This document shows positions 1 to 5,965 of a stretch of 5,965 bases of DNA, in pieces; the first letter of the stretch is position 1; each line of letters opens with the position of its first letter. The notes beneath the pieces were generated by a model, which did not search any database, was not told where the DNA came from, and saw only the letters and a program-made list of their open reading frames with translations. A program made the position numbers and the translations under genes. The DNA is from Bacteroidales bacterium (GTDB lineage Bacteria > Bacteroidota > Bacteroidia > Bacteroidales > UBA932), in contig JAFZIX010000084.1 of the NCBI GenBank assembly GCA_017554135.1, positions 1 to 5,965 of the forward strand, written 5' to 3'.

Positions 1-192
1 ACGAACCTTTCGACCAATACCCGTATGAAATTCGAAATAGTCAGCCCCCATGAGATGGACCTGGAGGCTGGCAAGATTTCGCTGAAATCACCGATAGGCG
101 CCGCCCTGATGGGCAAGAAGGTCGGCGAAATCGCCGAGGCGCAAGTTCCCTCCGGGACCCTGCGCCTGAGAATCGATAGCATCACTAAGTAA
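1..192 (+). CDS. greA: Transcription elongation factor GreA, C-terminal fragment (5' end outside window)
   Basis: Frame 1 is open from the first base to a TAA at 190-192, giving 63 residues. They match the end of the GreA/GreB C-terminal domain: a segment with GKIS, then SPIGAALMGKKVGE, then a V-P-x-G turn and a final beta strand (LRLRIDSITK). From the family, this FKBP-like domain docks on RNA polymerase, while the missing N-terminal coiled coil enters the secondary channel and stimulates cleavage of backtracked RNA. GreA is more likely than GreB because the SPIGxALxGKKVGE segment is GreA-like, but the distinguishing N-terminal half is not visible. The gene is convergent with the leu/ilv operon and functionally unrelated to it. 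Its start and promoter lie left of the window. Confidence 0.9.
   Translation, partial: TNLSTNTRMKFEIVSPHEMDLEAGKISLKSPIGAALMGKKVGEIAEAQVPSGTLRLRIDSITK
122..167. repeat. Two adjacent inverted repeats inside the greA 3' coding end
   Basis: The first dyad has arms 122-127 (TCGGCG) and 132-137 (CGCCGA) around the loop AAAT. The second has 7-base arms 137-143 (AGGCGCA) and 161-167 (TGCGCCT), with an inner TCCC/GGGA stem at 147-150 and 154-157 closing a 3-base loop. They lie inside greA and begin about 38 bases downstream of the ilvE stop on the minus strand. They could end or stabilise the leu/ilv transcript, but no clear U tract follows them on the minus strand (the next bases read CCTTCTTGCC). 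The dyads are seen directly; a function is inferred and weak, since GC-rich coding DNA yields such dyads by chance. Confidence 0.35.
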
Positions 193-204
193 TTTGTAAC
201 GCTT
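193..204. other. 12-base convergent intergenic gap between greA and ilvE
   Basis: The greA TAA (190-192) and the ilvE stop (TAG on the minus strand, 205-207) face each other with only 12 bases between them. There is no GC-rich stem in the gap. A run of six T at 208-213 lies inside the last ilvE codons (two Lys). It could help end greA transcription, but it has no adjacent stem. Any terminator for either gene must therefore overlap the coding sequence of the other. Confidence 0.8.
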
Positions 205-1245
205 CTATTTTTTAATGATGTGGCACCAGCCGTGGGGATCATCGAGTTCGCCGAACTGGATGCCGGTGATCTGGCGGTAGAGTCTGGTGCAAGCGGGGCC
301 GACCTCACCGTCCGGGCGGAAGCGGAACACTCTGGAGACCTCCGGAGCTTCCAGCACAGGCTTGATATCAATGTGGGACATGGGTGTGATGACCACTGCG
401 GTGCCGCAGCCGCCGGCTTCGTCGAATTCAGCCAGTTCCTCGACAGGGACAGGCCTTTTCTCCACTTCCATGCCGAGGTCTGCCGCCACCTCCTGCAATG
501 TCTTGTTGGTGATGGAGGGCAGCACGCTGTCCGACAGGGGAGTGATGTACTTGTTGCCTTTGATGGCGAAGAAGTTGGAGGAGCCGAATTCGTCCACGAA
601 CTGCCTTGTCGAGGAGTTGAGGTACAACAGTTCTGAATAACCTTGTTCGTGCGCAATCTTGTACGGCTTGAAAGTGCTTGCATAATTGGCGCCGATCTTG
701 TAACTGCCGGAGCCTTTGGGGGCGGCGCGGTCATAGTCGCCTGGAATCACGGCAGAGAATGAGCGCAGATGTTCTCCGTAGTAAGGACCCACGGGAGCGC
801 ACATGACGGCGAATATTGCTTCGGGATATGGAACCAGCTGCATCTGAGGGTGCATGCCTACTAGAAGCGGTCTCAGGTACATGGACGCACCGTGTCCATA
901 GGGCGGCAGGAATTCCAGATTATTTTTGACGCATGTCTCGCACATCTGCAGGAACATTTCCTGCGAAGGGCTGGGCATGCCAAGATATTTGGCAGTACGC
1001 TGAAGGCGGGCTGCGTTCTGCTCCGGGCGGAACAAGGCGACGCGTCCGTCTTTCTGCCTGAAGGCTTTCAGGCCTTCAAAGCAGGAAATTGCATAGTGGA
1101 ATACTTGGGCGAAGGGGTCGAAGGTGAAAGAAAAATCTTCCGTGGTCTCAATGGGTGACCATTCTCCGTCTTTGTAGTGAGATAAAATGATGCTGCGGGT
1201 CCGGTAGGCGTCAAAGCCAAGGGTGTCCCAATTGATGTTATTCAT
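205..1245 (-). CDS. ilvE: Branched-chain amino acid aminotransferase (class IV PLP enzyme)
   Basis: This 346-residue protein is the cytosolic PLP enzyme that interconverts Leu, Ile and Val with their 2-oxo acids, using glutamate/2-oxoglutarate. The PLP lysine is probably K183, in [13 protein letters not shown] (178-190), the usual G-x-x-x-K context of the long (mammalian/BCAT2-like) subgroup. [15 protein letters not shown] (49-63) is the conserved N-domain motif. E219 in DEFGSSNFF, the phosphate-binding loop SITNKTL (244-250) and [10 protein letters not shown] (280-289) follow in the expected order, with PHGW near the C-terminus. The start at 1245 was chosen because [11 protein letters not shown] is the family-like N-terminus. 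An upstream in-frame ATG would add 24 non-conserved residues buried in leuB. The ATG overlaps the leuB stop by 8 bases (ATGAATAA), which suggests coupled translation. It is the last gene of the operon and supplies the final step for the pathways upstream. Confidence 0.95.
   Translation of the reverse strand: MNNINWDTLGFDAYRTRSIILSHYKDGEWSPIETTEDFSFTFDPFAQVFHYAISCFEGLKAFRQKDGRVALFRPEQNAARLQRTAKYLGMPSPSQEMFLQMCETCVKNNLEFLPPYGHGASMYLRPLLVGMHPQMQLVPYPEAIFAVMCAPVGPYYGEHLRSFSAVIPGDYDRAAPKGSGSYKIGANYASTFKPYKIAHEQGYSELLYLNSSTRQFVDEFGSSNFFAIKGNKYITPLSDSVLPSITNKTLQEVAADLGMEVEKRPVPVEELAEFDEAGGCGTAVVITPMSHIDIKPVLEAPEVSRVFRFRPDGEVGPACTRLYRQITGIQFGELDDPHGWCHIIKK
1238..1245 (-). promoter_or_regulatory. leuB/ilvE 8-base stop-start overlap
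   Basis: On the minus strand the sequence ATGAATAA contains the ilvE start ATG and, in another frame, the leuB stop TAA. The upstream bases (AATTGAAAATAACC) hold no Shine-Dalgarno-like GGAGG. Initiation therefore probably relies on an A-rich leader or on ribosomes finishing leuB, as is common in Bacteroidota. The coupling is inferred from geometry. Confidence 0.6.
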
Positions 1246-2311
1246 GGTTATTTTCAATTTGATTTGCAATCCAGTCGCCCACTTCCGAGGTAGAGTGGGA
1301 TGCCGCACCTGCGGCAAGGTCTTCTGTCACATAGCCTTTCTCCAGAGAGGTGGCTACTGCACGGCGGATGGCTGCGCCTTCTTCCATCAGGCCGAAAGCA
1401 TATTCGAACATCATGGCAGCGGAAAGGATAGCTGCCACGGGATTGGCTATGTCCTTGCCGGCGGCCTGCGGATAGGATCCGTGGATAGGCTCGAACAGGC
1501 TTGTGTGCGTGCCTACGGAGGCAGATGCCAGCAGCCCCATTGAGCCGGAAATGCAGCTGGCTTCATCGGTGAGGATATCGCCGAACGTGTTTTCCGTCAC
1601 CAGTACATCAAAGAATTTGGGACAACGGATAAGCTGCATGGCGGCGTTGTCTACAAACATGTAATCTACCTGTATATCAGGATATTCAGGCTCTAGCTCG
1701 CGTGCTATCTGGCGCCACAGACGGGATGATTCCAGCACATTGGCCTTATCCACCACCGTCAGGTGCTTCCGCCTGCGTCCGGCGTATTCGAAAGCCAGCC
1801 GCAGTATGCGTTCCACCTCGAAACGGCTGTAGATACATGTGTCAAATGCAGTGTCTCCGTTATCTTTGCGCCCTTTTTCGCCGAAATACATGCCGCCGGT
1901 GAGTTCACGGATGCACAGGAAATCAGCTCCGTCCACCAGCTCTTTCTTCAGCGGGGATTTGTCTACCAGTGAGGAGAATGTCTCCACTGGGCGGAGATTG
2001 GCATAAAGCCCCAGCTTCTTGCGGATGGCCAGAAGTCCCTGCTCCGGACGGACCGGCGCGGTGGGGTCGTTGTCGTAGCGTGGGTCGCCTACGGCACCGA
2101 ACAGGACTGCGTCGCTGTCCATGCACAAGCTATGCGTTTCCTCGGGATATGGATCACCATAGGCGTCAATGGCACAGGCGCCTACAAGACCGAATTTATA
2201 CTCGGCTTCATGACCGAAATGCCTGCATACGGCATCCACGGCCTTGACGGCCTGCTCCACGACTTCGGGGCCTATGCCGTCACCGGGCAATTTTGCGATT
2301 TTAAGTTTCAT
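1238..2311 (-). CDS. leuB: 3-isopropylmalate dehydrogenase
   Basis: This 357-residue protein oxidises and decarboxylates (2R,3S)-3-isopropylmalate to 2-oxoisocaproate with NAD+, in the cytosol. It has the full beta-decarboxylating dehydrogenase signature. GDGIGPEV (10-17) is followed by [16 protein letters not shown] (93-108) with substrate arginines R97 and R107. [10 protein letters not shown] (135-144) provides R135 and Y142. K189 in VDKANVL is the general acid/base lysine. D221, D245 and D249 (in [12 protein letters not shown], 241-252) are the expected metal ligands. [19 protein letters not shown] (273-291) is the NAD loop. E87-x-x-x in the 85-92 region and the length fit LeuB rather than isocitrate dehydrogenase. 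In this operon it probably also acts on erythro-3-methylmalate from the citramalate branch, giving 2-oxobutyrate. Its start overlaps the cimA stop as ATGA. Confidence 0.96.
   Translation of the reverse strand: MKLKIAKLPGDGIGPEVVEQAVKAVDAVCRHFGHEAEYKFGLVGACAIDAYGDPYPEETHSLCMDSDAVLFGAVGDPRYDNDPTAPVRPEQGLLAIRKKLGLYANLRPVETFSSLVDKSPLKKELVDGADFLCIRELTGGMYFGEKGRKDNGDTAFDTCIYSRFEVERILRLAFEYAGRRRKHLTVVDKANVLESSRLWRQIARELEPEYPDIQVDYMFVDNAAMQLIRCPKFFDVLVTENTFGDILTDEASCISGSMGLLASASVGTHTSLFEPIHGSYPQAAGKDIANPVAAILSAAMMFEYAFGLMEEGAAIRRAVATSLEKGYVTEDLAAGAASHSTSEVGDWIANQIENNHE
2308..2311 (-). promoter_or_regulatory. cimA/leuB ATGA overlap
   Basis: The minus-strand ATGA is the leuB start (2311-2309) overlapping the cimA stop TGA (2310-2308). 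The bases before it (GAATAGAAATAT) are A-rich with no Shine-Dalgarno core, which fits termination-reinitiation coupling. Confidence 0.65.
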
Positions 2312-3831
2312 ATATTTCTATTCTCAATGATATTCAACATCTTGACTGTGGCTTTGATGGCCGCCTCTGTCTGGTCGGAATCCACCCCCCGTGTCTTGAA
2401 GGCATAGCCATCCAGATCCCATGAGATGGTGGTTTCTACCAATGCGTCTGTTTTACCTCCGGGAGGAATCTTGACGACATAGTCGGTCAGGCGAGGATGC
2501 CTCCGGCCGAGATGGTCATAGATTTTCCAAAGGGCCTTCATGAATGCATCGTACTGGCCGTCTCCGGCGGAGGATTCCTCATAGGAAGTGCCCTGAATTT
2601 CAATCCGCAGGTTGGCTACCGGCCGCATTCCATGCGCCAGCTGAAGGCTGTAGTTCACGATATGGATGAGGCTTTCAGAAGGGGAGTGGCCGCCTTTCAG
2701 GACATCGGCAATGATGAATGGAAGGTCCTCCGGGGTGAGGGATTCTTTTTTGTCGCCCAGCTCCACGACACGGCGCGTGACAAGCTCCATCTGTTCGGGC
2801 GTGAGCTCTATGCCAAGAGCCTCCAGATTTTTGACAATGTTGGCCTTGCCGCTGGTTTTTCCCAAAGCGTAGTGCCGGTGGCGGCCGAAGCGCTCCGGGT
2901 GCAGGGCGTTCTGGTATAGTCCTCCTTTTTTGTCGCCATCGGCGTGGACGCCGCTGGTTTGTGTGAATACGTATTCACCTACAAGGGGCATGTTGGAAGG
3001 GATGCGGACGCCCGAAATGGTCTCCACGTAGCGGCATACGTGCATTAAAGAGCCTTCTTCCAGGGAGTTATCCTGCTTCAGGTGGTCGTTCAGTATACCC
3101 AATGCGCTGGCTACCGGCAGATTGCCGGCCCTTTCGCCAAGGCCGTTCACAGTAGTGTGAAGCCCCTTGAAACCGGCCTTTATGGCTTCGAAGGAGTTGG
3201 CTGTCGCGAGGTCATAGTCGTTATGGGCGTGGAAGTCGAAGTGGACGCCGGGGTAGCGCTCCACCATCTGCCGGCAGAAGAGGGCTGTCTGTGCCGGATT
3301 TAGCACGCCCAGCGTGTCCGGCAGCATGATGCGCCGCACCCCGGCGTCCTTCAGATGATCCACCAGGAAAAAAACGTACTCAGGTGAATCTGCGATGCCG
3401 TTGGACCAGTCTTCCAGATACACATTCACTGAAAGGCCCTTATCCCGGGCCAGGCCAATCTCACGCAGGATGTCGTTCAGATGATCCTGCGGGCTTTTCC
3501 GGAGTTGACCGCTAAGATGGCGTAGCGAACCTTTTGTGAGAAGGTTGATGCAACGTCCGCCGGCTTCGGCGATCCAGCTCACCGAAACGCCGTCGTCCAC
3601 GAATCCCAATATTTCTACCTGATCAGCGTGGCCGTTGGCATCGGCCCAGCTACAGATTTTGGCACAAGCCTCCCGTTCACCGGAGGAAACACGGGCGGAA
3701 CCCACTTCAATCCGGTTGACTTTCAACTCTTCCAGCAGCAGGCGGGCGATGGCCAGTTTCTCGTCGGCATTGAACGAGACACCAGCCGTCTGTTCCCCGT
3801 CGCGCAGGGTGGTATCCATTACTTCAATCAT
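2308..3831 (-). CDS. cimA: (R)-citramalate synthase, LeuA-like (commonly annotated 2-isopropylmalate synthase 2)
   Basis: This 507-residue DRE-TIM enzyme has DTTLRDGEQ (6-14), metal ligands D7, H201 and H203 in [19 protein letters not shown] (229-237), [14 protein letters not shown] (293-306) and a C-terminal LeuA-type regulatory domain (about 380-507). Comparing by memory with Leptospira interrogans CimA, the protein is collinear. R10, D11, L75, L98, Y138, E140, T173, D298 and Y306 fall at the positions reported there for pyruvate binding and selectivity (Leptospira R16, D17, L81, L104, Y144, E146, T179, D304, Y312). It should therefore condense pyruvate and acetyl-CoA to (R)-citramalate, feeding isoleucine via LeuCD and LeuB. 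The regulatory pocket is also Leptospira-like (Y427, L448, Y451, I455, T461, V465, Q487), which predicts isoleucine feedback; S485 replaces a proline there. The start at 3831 gives [14 protein letters not shown] and an ATGA overlap with leuD. The alternative reading is a second isopropylmalate synthase, which I consider less likely. Confidence 0.88.
   Translation of the reverse strand: MIEVMDTTLRDGEQTAGVSFNADEKLAIARLLLEELKVNRIEVGSARVSSGEREACAKICSWADANGHADQVEILGFVDDGVSVSWIAEAGGRCINLLTKGSLRHLSGQLRKSPQDHLNDILREIGLARDKGLSVNVYLEDWSNGIADSPEYVFFLVDHLKDAGVRRIMLPDTLGVLNPAQTALFCRQMVERYPGVHFDFHAHNDYDLATANSFEAIKAGFKGLHTTVNGLGERAGNLPVASALGILNDHLKQDNSLEEGSLMHVCRYVETISGVRIPSNMPLVGEYVFTQTSGVHADGDKKGGLYQNALHPERFGRHRHYALGKTSGKANIVKNLEALGIELTPEQMELVTRRVVELGDKKESLTPEDLPFIIADVLKGGHSPSESLIHIVNYSLQLAHGMRPVANLRIEIQGTSYEESSAGDGQYDAFMKALWKIYDHLGRRHPRLTDYVVKIPPGGKTDALVETTISWDLDGYAFKTRGVDSDQTEAAIKATVKMLNIIENRNI
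3828..3831 (-). promoter_or_regulatory. leuD/cimA ATGA overlap
   Basis: The minus-strand ATGA joins the leuD stop TGA (3830-3828) to the cimA start ATG (3831-3829). This supports the M1 start of cimA over the in-frame Met at codon 5 and suggests coupled translation. Confidence 0.65.
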
Positions 3832-4427
3832 AGGGCTTTCTGCTCGTATGCTTCAATCTTTTCTTTCTGCTCAAGGAGATAGTCAATGTCATCCAGCGCA
3901 TTCATGAAGCAGTATTTCTTGTAAGCACTGATCTCAAAGGATTCGCTTTCTCCGCTTGAGAGGTTGGTCACACGCTGTGCAGGGACATCTATCCGTACCC
4001 GGGTAGCCGGGTCGGCGGCTATGGAGGCAAAAAGACGCTCCAGAAAGCCTTCCGACACGACCACGGGCAGGACAAAGTTGTTAAGTTCGTTGTTTTTGTG
4101 GATGTCTGCGAAAAAGCTTGAGATTACAGCCAGGAAGCCGTATCCGGCGATAGCCCAGGCGGCATGCTCACGGCTGGAGCCGGAACCGAAATTTTTGCCG
4201 GCAACCAATATGCGTGCACCGCTGTAGCGTGGATCATTAAGTACAAAGTCTGGATTGGGAGTGCCATCGGGGCGGTAGCGCCAGTCACGGAACAGGTTCT
4301 CGCCAAAGAAGGCTTCCTCACGGGTAGTGGCCTTGAGGAAGCGTGCCGGTATGATCTGGTCCGTGTCCACGTTCTCCAGGGGAAGGGGAACGCAGCGGCT
4401 TTCTATGATATTGAATTTCTGCTTCAT
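3828..4427 (-). CDS. leuD: 3-isopropylmalate dehydratase small subunit
   Basis: This 199-residue protein is the swivel-domain subunit that pairs with LeuC to isomerise 2-isopropylmalate to 3-isopropylmalate through dehydration and rehydration. [18 protein letters not shown] (15-32) is the substrate-recognition region. [17 protein letters not shown] (77-93) is the hallmark loop with the catalytic serine region. The length is close to E. coli LeuD (about 200). The start at 4427 was chosen because [21 protein letters not shown] is the family N-terminus and its ATG forms an ATGA overlap with the leuC stop. An in-frame ATG at 4460 would add 11 basic, unconserved residues lying inside leuC. With a citramalate synthase encoded next door, this subunit probably also handles the citramalate to 3-methylmalate conversion; that dual use is inferred from context. 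Confidence 0.96.
   Translation of the reverse strand: MKQKFNIIESRCVPLPLENVDTDQIIPARFLKATTREEAFFGENLFRDWRYRPDGTPNPDFVLNDPRYSGARILVAGKNFGSGSSREHAAWAIAGYGFLAVISSFFADIHKNNELNNFVLPVVVSEGFLERLFASIAADPATRVRIDVPAQRVTNLSSGESESFEISAYKKYCFMNALDDIDYLLEQKEKIEAYEQKAL
4424..4427 (-). promoter_or_regulatory. leuC/leuD ATGA overlap
   Basis: The minus-strand ATGA contains the leuD start (4427-4425) and the leuC stop TGA (4426-4424). Coupled synthesis makes sense for two subunits of one heterodimer. No Shine-Dalgarno core is visible in the bases before it (CCAAGAACATTGTT). Confidence 0.7.
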
Positions 4428-5791
4428 AACAATGTTCTTGGATCGGTGATGACTCCGCATACGGCCGCGGCTGCTGCTGTGAGCGGACTTGCCAGAATGG
4501 TACGTGCTCCCGGGCCCTGACGGCCTTCGAAGTTGCGGTTGCTGGTGGAAACGCTCAGCTTGCCGGCGGGAATCTTGTCCTCATTCATGGCAAGGCAGGC
4601 GGAACAGCCAGGCTGACGTACGGTAAAGCCGGCTTTTTCCAGGATGCGGTCCAGCCCTTCTTCCTTGATCTGGTCCATAACCATCCATGAACCAGGCACC
4701 AGCCACGCGGTGATGTTGTCTGCTTTGCGGCGGCCTTTTACCACGGAAGCAAAGGCCCGGAAATCCTCTATGCGCCCGTTGGTGCAAGCGCCAAGGAATA
4801 CATAGTCAACAGGCTTGCCCAGTAACTGTTCGCTGCTATGAAATCCCATGTACTCCAATGCCTTATGCGTAGCGCCGGTGGGAATTGTCCCGTCCACGGC
4901 CATGCCCATGCCGGGATTTGTCCCGTAGGTAATCATGGGAGGAATATTTTCGGCGCGGAAGGATATCTCGCGGTCAAAGACAGCATCTTCGTCACTTCTG
5001 AGCGTACGCCAATATGCCACAGCTTTGTCCCATTCTGCACCCTTGGGAACATATTCACGGCCTTTGATATATTCAAATGTAATCTCATCGGGCGCAATGA
5101 ACCCGCCGCGCGCGCCCATCTCTATGGAGAGGTTGCATAGCGTAAGACGCCCTTCCATCGAAAGGCCGCGGACAGTCTCGCCGGCGTATTCTACAAAGTA
5201 GCCGGTTGCACCGCTGGTGGTAATCTCTTTCATAAGATACAGGGCAATGTCCTTGGCAGTAACCCCTCTCCCCAGAGCGCCATCGATGTTGATGCGCATG
5301 GATTTGGGCTTCTGCTGCAGGATACACTGTGAAGCCAGGACCATCTCCACCTCGCTGGTGCCGATGCCGAAGGCAACAGCGCCCATTGCCCCATGCGTGG
5401 AGGTGTGGGAGTCTCCGCAAACGATGGTCATGCCCGGAAGGGATAGCCCTCGCTCCGGACCTACTACGTGGATGATACCGTTGCGCGGGTCCATCATCCC
5501 GAAGTGTGAGAGCCCGAACTCGGCAGCATTGGCTGCGAGGGTATCCACCTGTTTGCGGGATACGGGGTCCTCAATGGGCTTGTCCTGATTGCGTGTGGGA
5601 GTGTTATGGTCAGGCATACAGAAAATCTTTTCCGGTCTCAGGCAACGGATCCCGCGGTTGCGGAGCCCTTCAAAGGCCTGCGGACTTGTCACTTCATGGC
5701 AGTAGAGACGGTCGATGTACAGCTGCGCAGGTCCGTCTTCAAGCTGTTGAACCACATGGGAATCCCATATTTTATCAAAGAGAGTGTTCAT
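4424..5791 (-). CDS. leuC: 3-isopropylmalate dehydratase large subunit (4Fe-4S)
   Basis: This 455-residue aconitase-superfamily subunit is near the usual 460-470 of the bacterial LeuC class. [14 protein letters not shown] is the typical N-terminus. PDHNTPT (60-66) and [20 protein letters not shown] (126-145) are conserved active-site segments. The three cluster cysteines are C336 ([11 protein letters not shown]) and C396 and C399 ([11 protein letters not shown]); three rather than four ligands leave one iron free for substrate. [20 protein letters not shown] (416-435) is the LeuC signature near the C-terminus. The cluster makes the enzyme oxygen-sensitive in principle. The gene follows leuA by 3 bases and overlaps leuD, its partner subunit. 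The complex should serve leucine synthesis and, given the adjacent cimA, the citramalate route as well. Confidence 0.97.
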   Translation of the reverse strand: MNTLFDKIWDSHVVQQLEDGPAQLYIDRLYCHEVTSPQAFEGLRNRGIRCLRPEKIFCMPDHNTPTRNQDKPIEDPVSRKQVDTLAANAAEFGLSHFGMMDPRNGIIHVVGPERGLSLPGMTIVCGDSHTSTHGAMGAVAFGIGTSEVEMVLASQCILQQKPKSMRINIDGALGRGVTAKDIALYLMKEITTSGATGYFVEYAGETVRGLSMEGRLTLCNLSIEMGARGGFIAPDEITFEYIKGREYVPKGAEWDKAVAYWRTLRSDEDAVFDREISFRAENIPPMITYGTNPGMGMAVDGTIPTGATHKALEYMGFHSSEQLLGKPVDYVFLGACTNGRIEDFRAFASVVKGRRKADNITAWLVPGSWMVMDQIKEEGLDRILEKAGFTVRQPGCSACLAMNEDKIPAGKLSVSTSNRNFEGRQGPGARTILASPLTAAAAAVCGVITDPRTLL

Positions 5792-5794
5792 CGT

Positions 5795-5965
5795 TTAAAT
5801 CTTGTTGATACAGTCAATGTAGGCGTCGATGGAAGCAGTCACTATATCCGTGCTGGCACCGAAGCCATAATAGACGCGGCCTTCGGATTCTACCTGCATG
5901 TGCACCTTGCAGCAGTCGTCAGCCCCTTTGGATACGCCCTGGATGGTGAATTCGTTGATGGTGAC
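5795..5965 (-). CDS. leuA: 2-isopropylmalate synthase, C-terminal fragment (5' part outside window)
   Basis: The minus strand is open from the right edge to a TAA at 5797-5795, giving 56 residues. They read as the end of the LeuA allosteric (LeuA_dimer) domain: VTINEFTIQGVSKGADDCCK, then a beta strand, then YYGFGASTDIVTASIDAYID and a short tail INKI. The GxGASTDIVTAS segment is strongly conserved in this domain, where leucine binds to feed back on the enzyme. The full enzyme condenses 2-oxoisovalerate with acetyl-CoA as the first committed step to leucine. The catalytic barrel is not visible, so assignment as LeuA rather than a second citramalate synthase rests on this domain and on its place just before leuC. 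It lies 3 bases upstream of the leuC start, so both are probably on one transcript. Confidence 0.88.
   Translation of the reverse strand, partial: VTINEFTIQGVSKGADDCCKVHMQVESEGRVYYGFGASTDIVTASIDAYIDCINKI

Noticed and set aside
208..213. T run as an intrinsic terminator for greA.
   Set aside because: No GC-rich stem abuts it; the nearest strong dyad ends about 40 bases earlier at 167.
220..636. A 138-codon plus-strand open frame opposite ilvE, and similar plus-strand frames across the operon (for example 2497-2919, 4164-4520, 5217-5588).
   Set aside because: Each lies antisense to a gene with complete family motifs, and their translations show no recognisable domain. They are shadow frames of moderately GC-rich coding DNA.
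1059..1078. Inverted repeat TGAAGGC / GCCTTCA inside ilvE.
   Set aside because: It falls in the codons of the conserved FEGLKAF motif, with no adjacent U tract or gene boundary, so coding constraint and chance explain it.
1246..1317. A longer ilvE starting 24 codons upstream.
   Set aside because: The extra residues are unlike the family and lie wholly within leuB. The start at 1245 gives the expected N-terminus and a tight overlap with the leuB stop.
4428..4460. A longer leuD starting 11 codons upstream.
   Set aside because: The added residues are a translation of the leuC tail in another frame. [11 protein letters not shown] is the family-like start and forms the ATGA overlap.
4465..4480. 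GCT/GCG-rich stretch near the leuC 3' end resembling a short triplet repeat.
   Set aside because: It encodes the alanine run (about residues 439-443) that is a normal conserved feature of the LeuC C-terminus.

Overview
This window holds the distal part of a branched-chain amino acid biosynthesis operon on the minus strand. The 3' end of a greA-type gene converges on it from the left edge. The reading order on the minus strand is leuA (only its last 56 codons, at the right edge), leuC, leuD, a citramalate synthase gene (cimA, often labelled leuA2), leuB and ilvE. All internal genes are intact, and there is almost no non-coding DNA in the 5965 bases.

The organism is most likely a member of the Bacteroidota, probably Bacteroidales. 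This rests on the leuC-leuD-cimA/leuA2-leuB order, the style of the proteins, the lack of Shine-Dalgarno-like purine runs before any of the five visible starts, and the moderate G+C content (about half, by eye). Genus cannot be fixed by reading alone.

Layout: 1-192 greA 3' end (+); 193-204 a 12-base convergent gap; 205-1245 ilvE (-); 1238-2311 leuB (-); 2308-3831 cimA (-); 3828-4427 leuD (-); 4424-5791 leuC (-); 5795-5965 leuA 3' end (-). Three junctions are 4-base ATGA stop/start overlaps, one is an 8-base overlap, and the leuA/leuC gap is 3 bases. The block therefore looks like one translationally coupled transcript whose promoter and leader lie beyond the right edge.

The genes work together as follows. 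LeuA commits 2-oxoisovalerate to leucine, and CimA commits pyruvate to (R)-citramalate for isoleucine. LeuCD and LeuB then carry both chains, isopropylmalate to 2-oxoisocaproate and citramalate to 2-oxobutyrate. IlvE does the final transamination for leucine, isoleucine and valine. The most informative detail is that the second LeuA-like enzyme carries the residues associated with pyruvate selectivity in the characterised Leptospira citramalate synthase, so '2-isopropylmalate synthase' would probably be the wrong label. I found no undescribed system, mobile element, CRISPR array, RNA gene or phage-like feature here.
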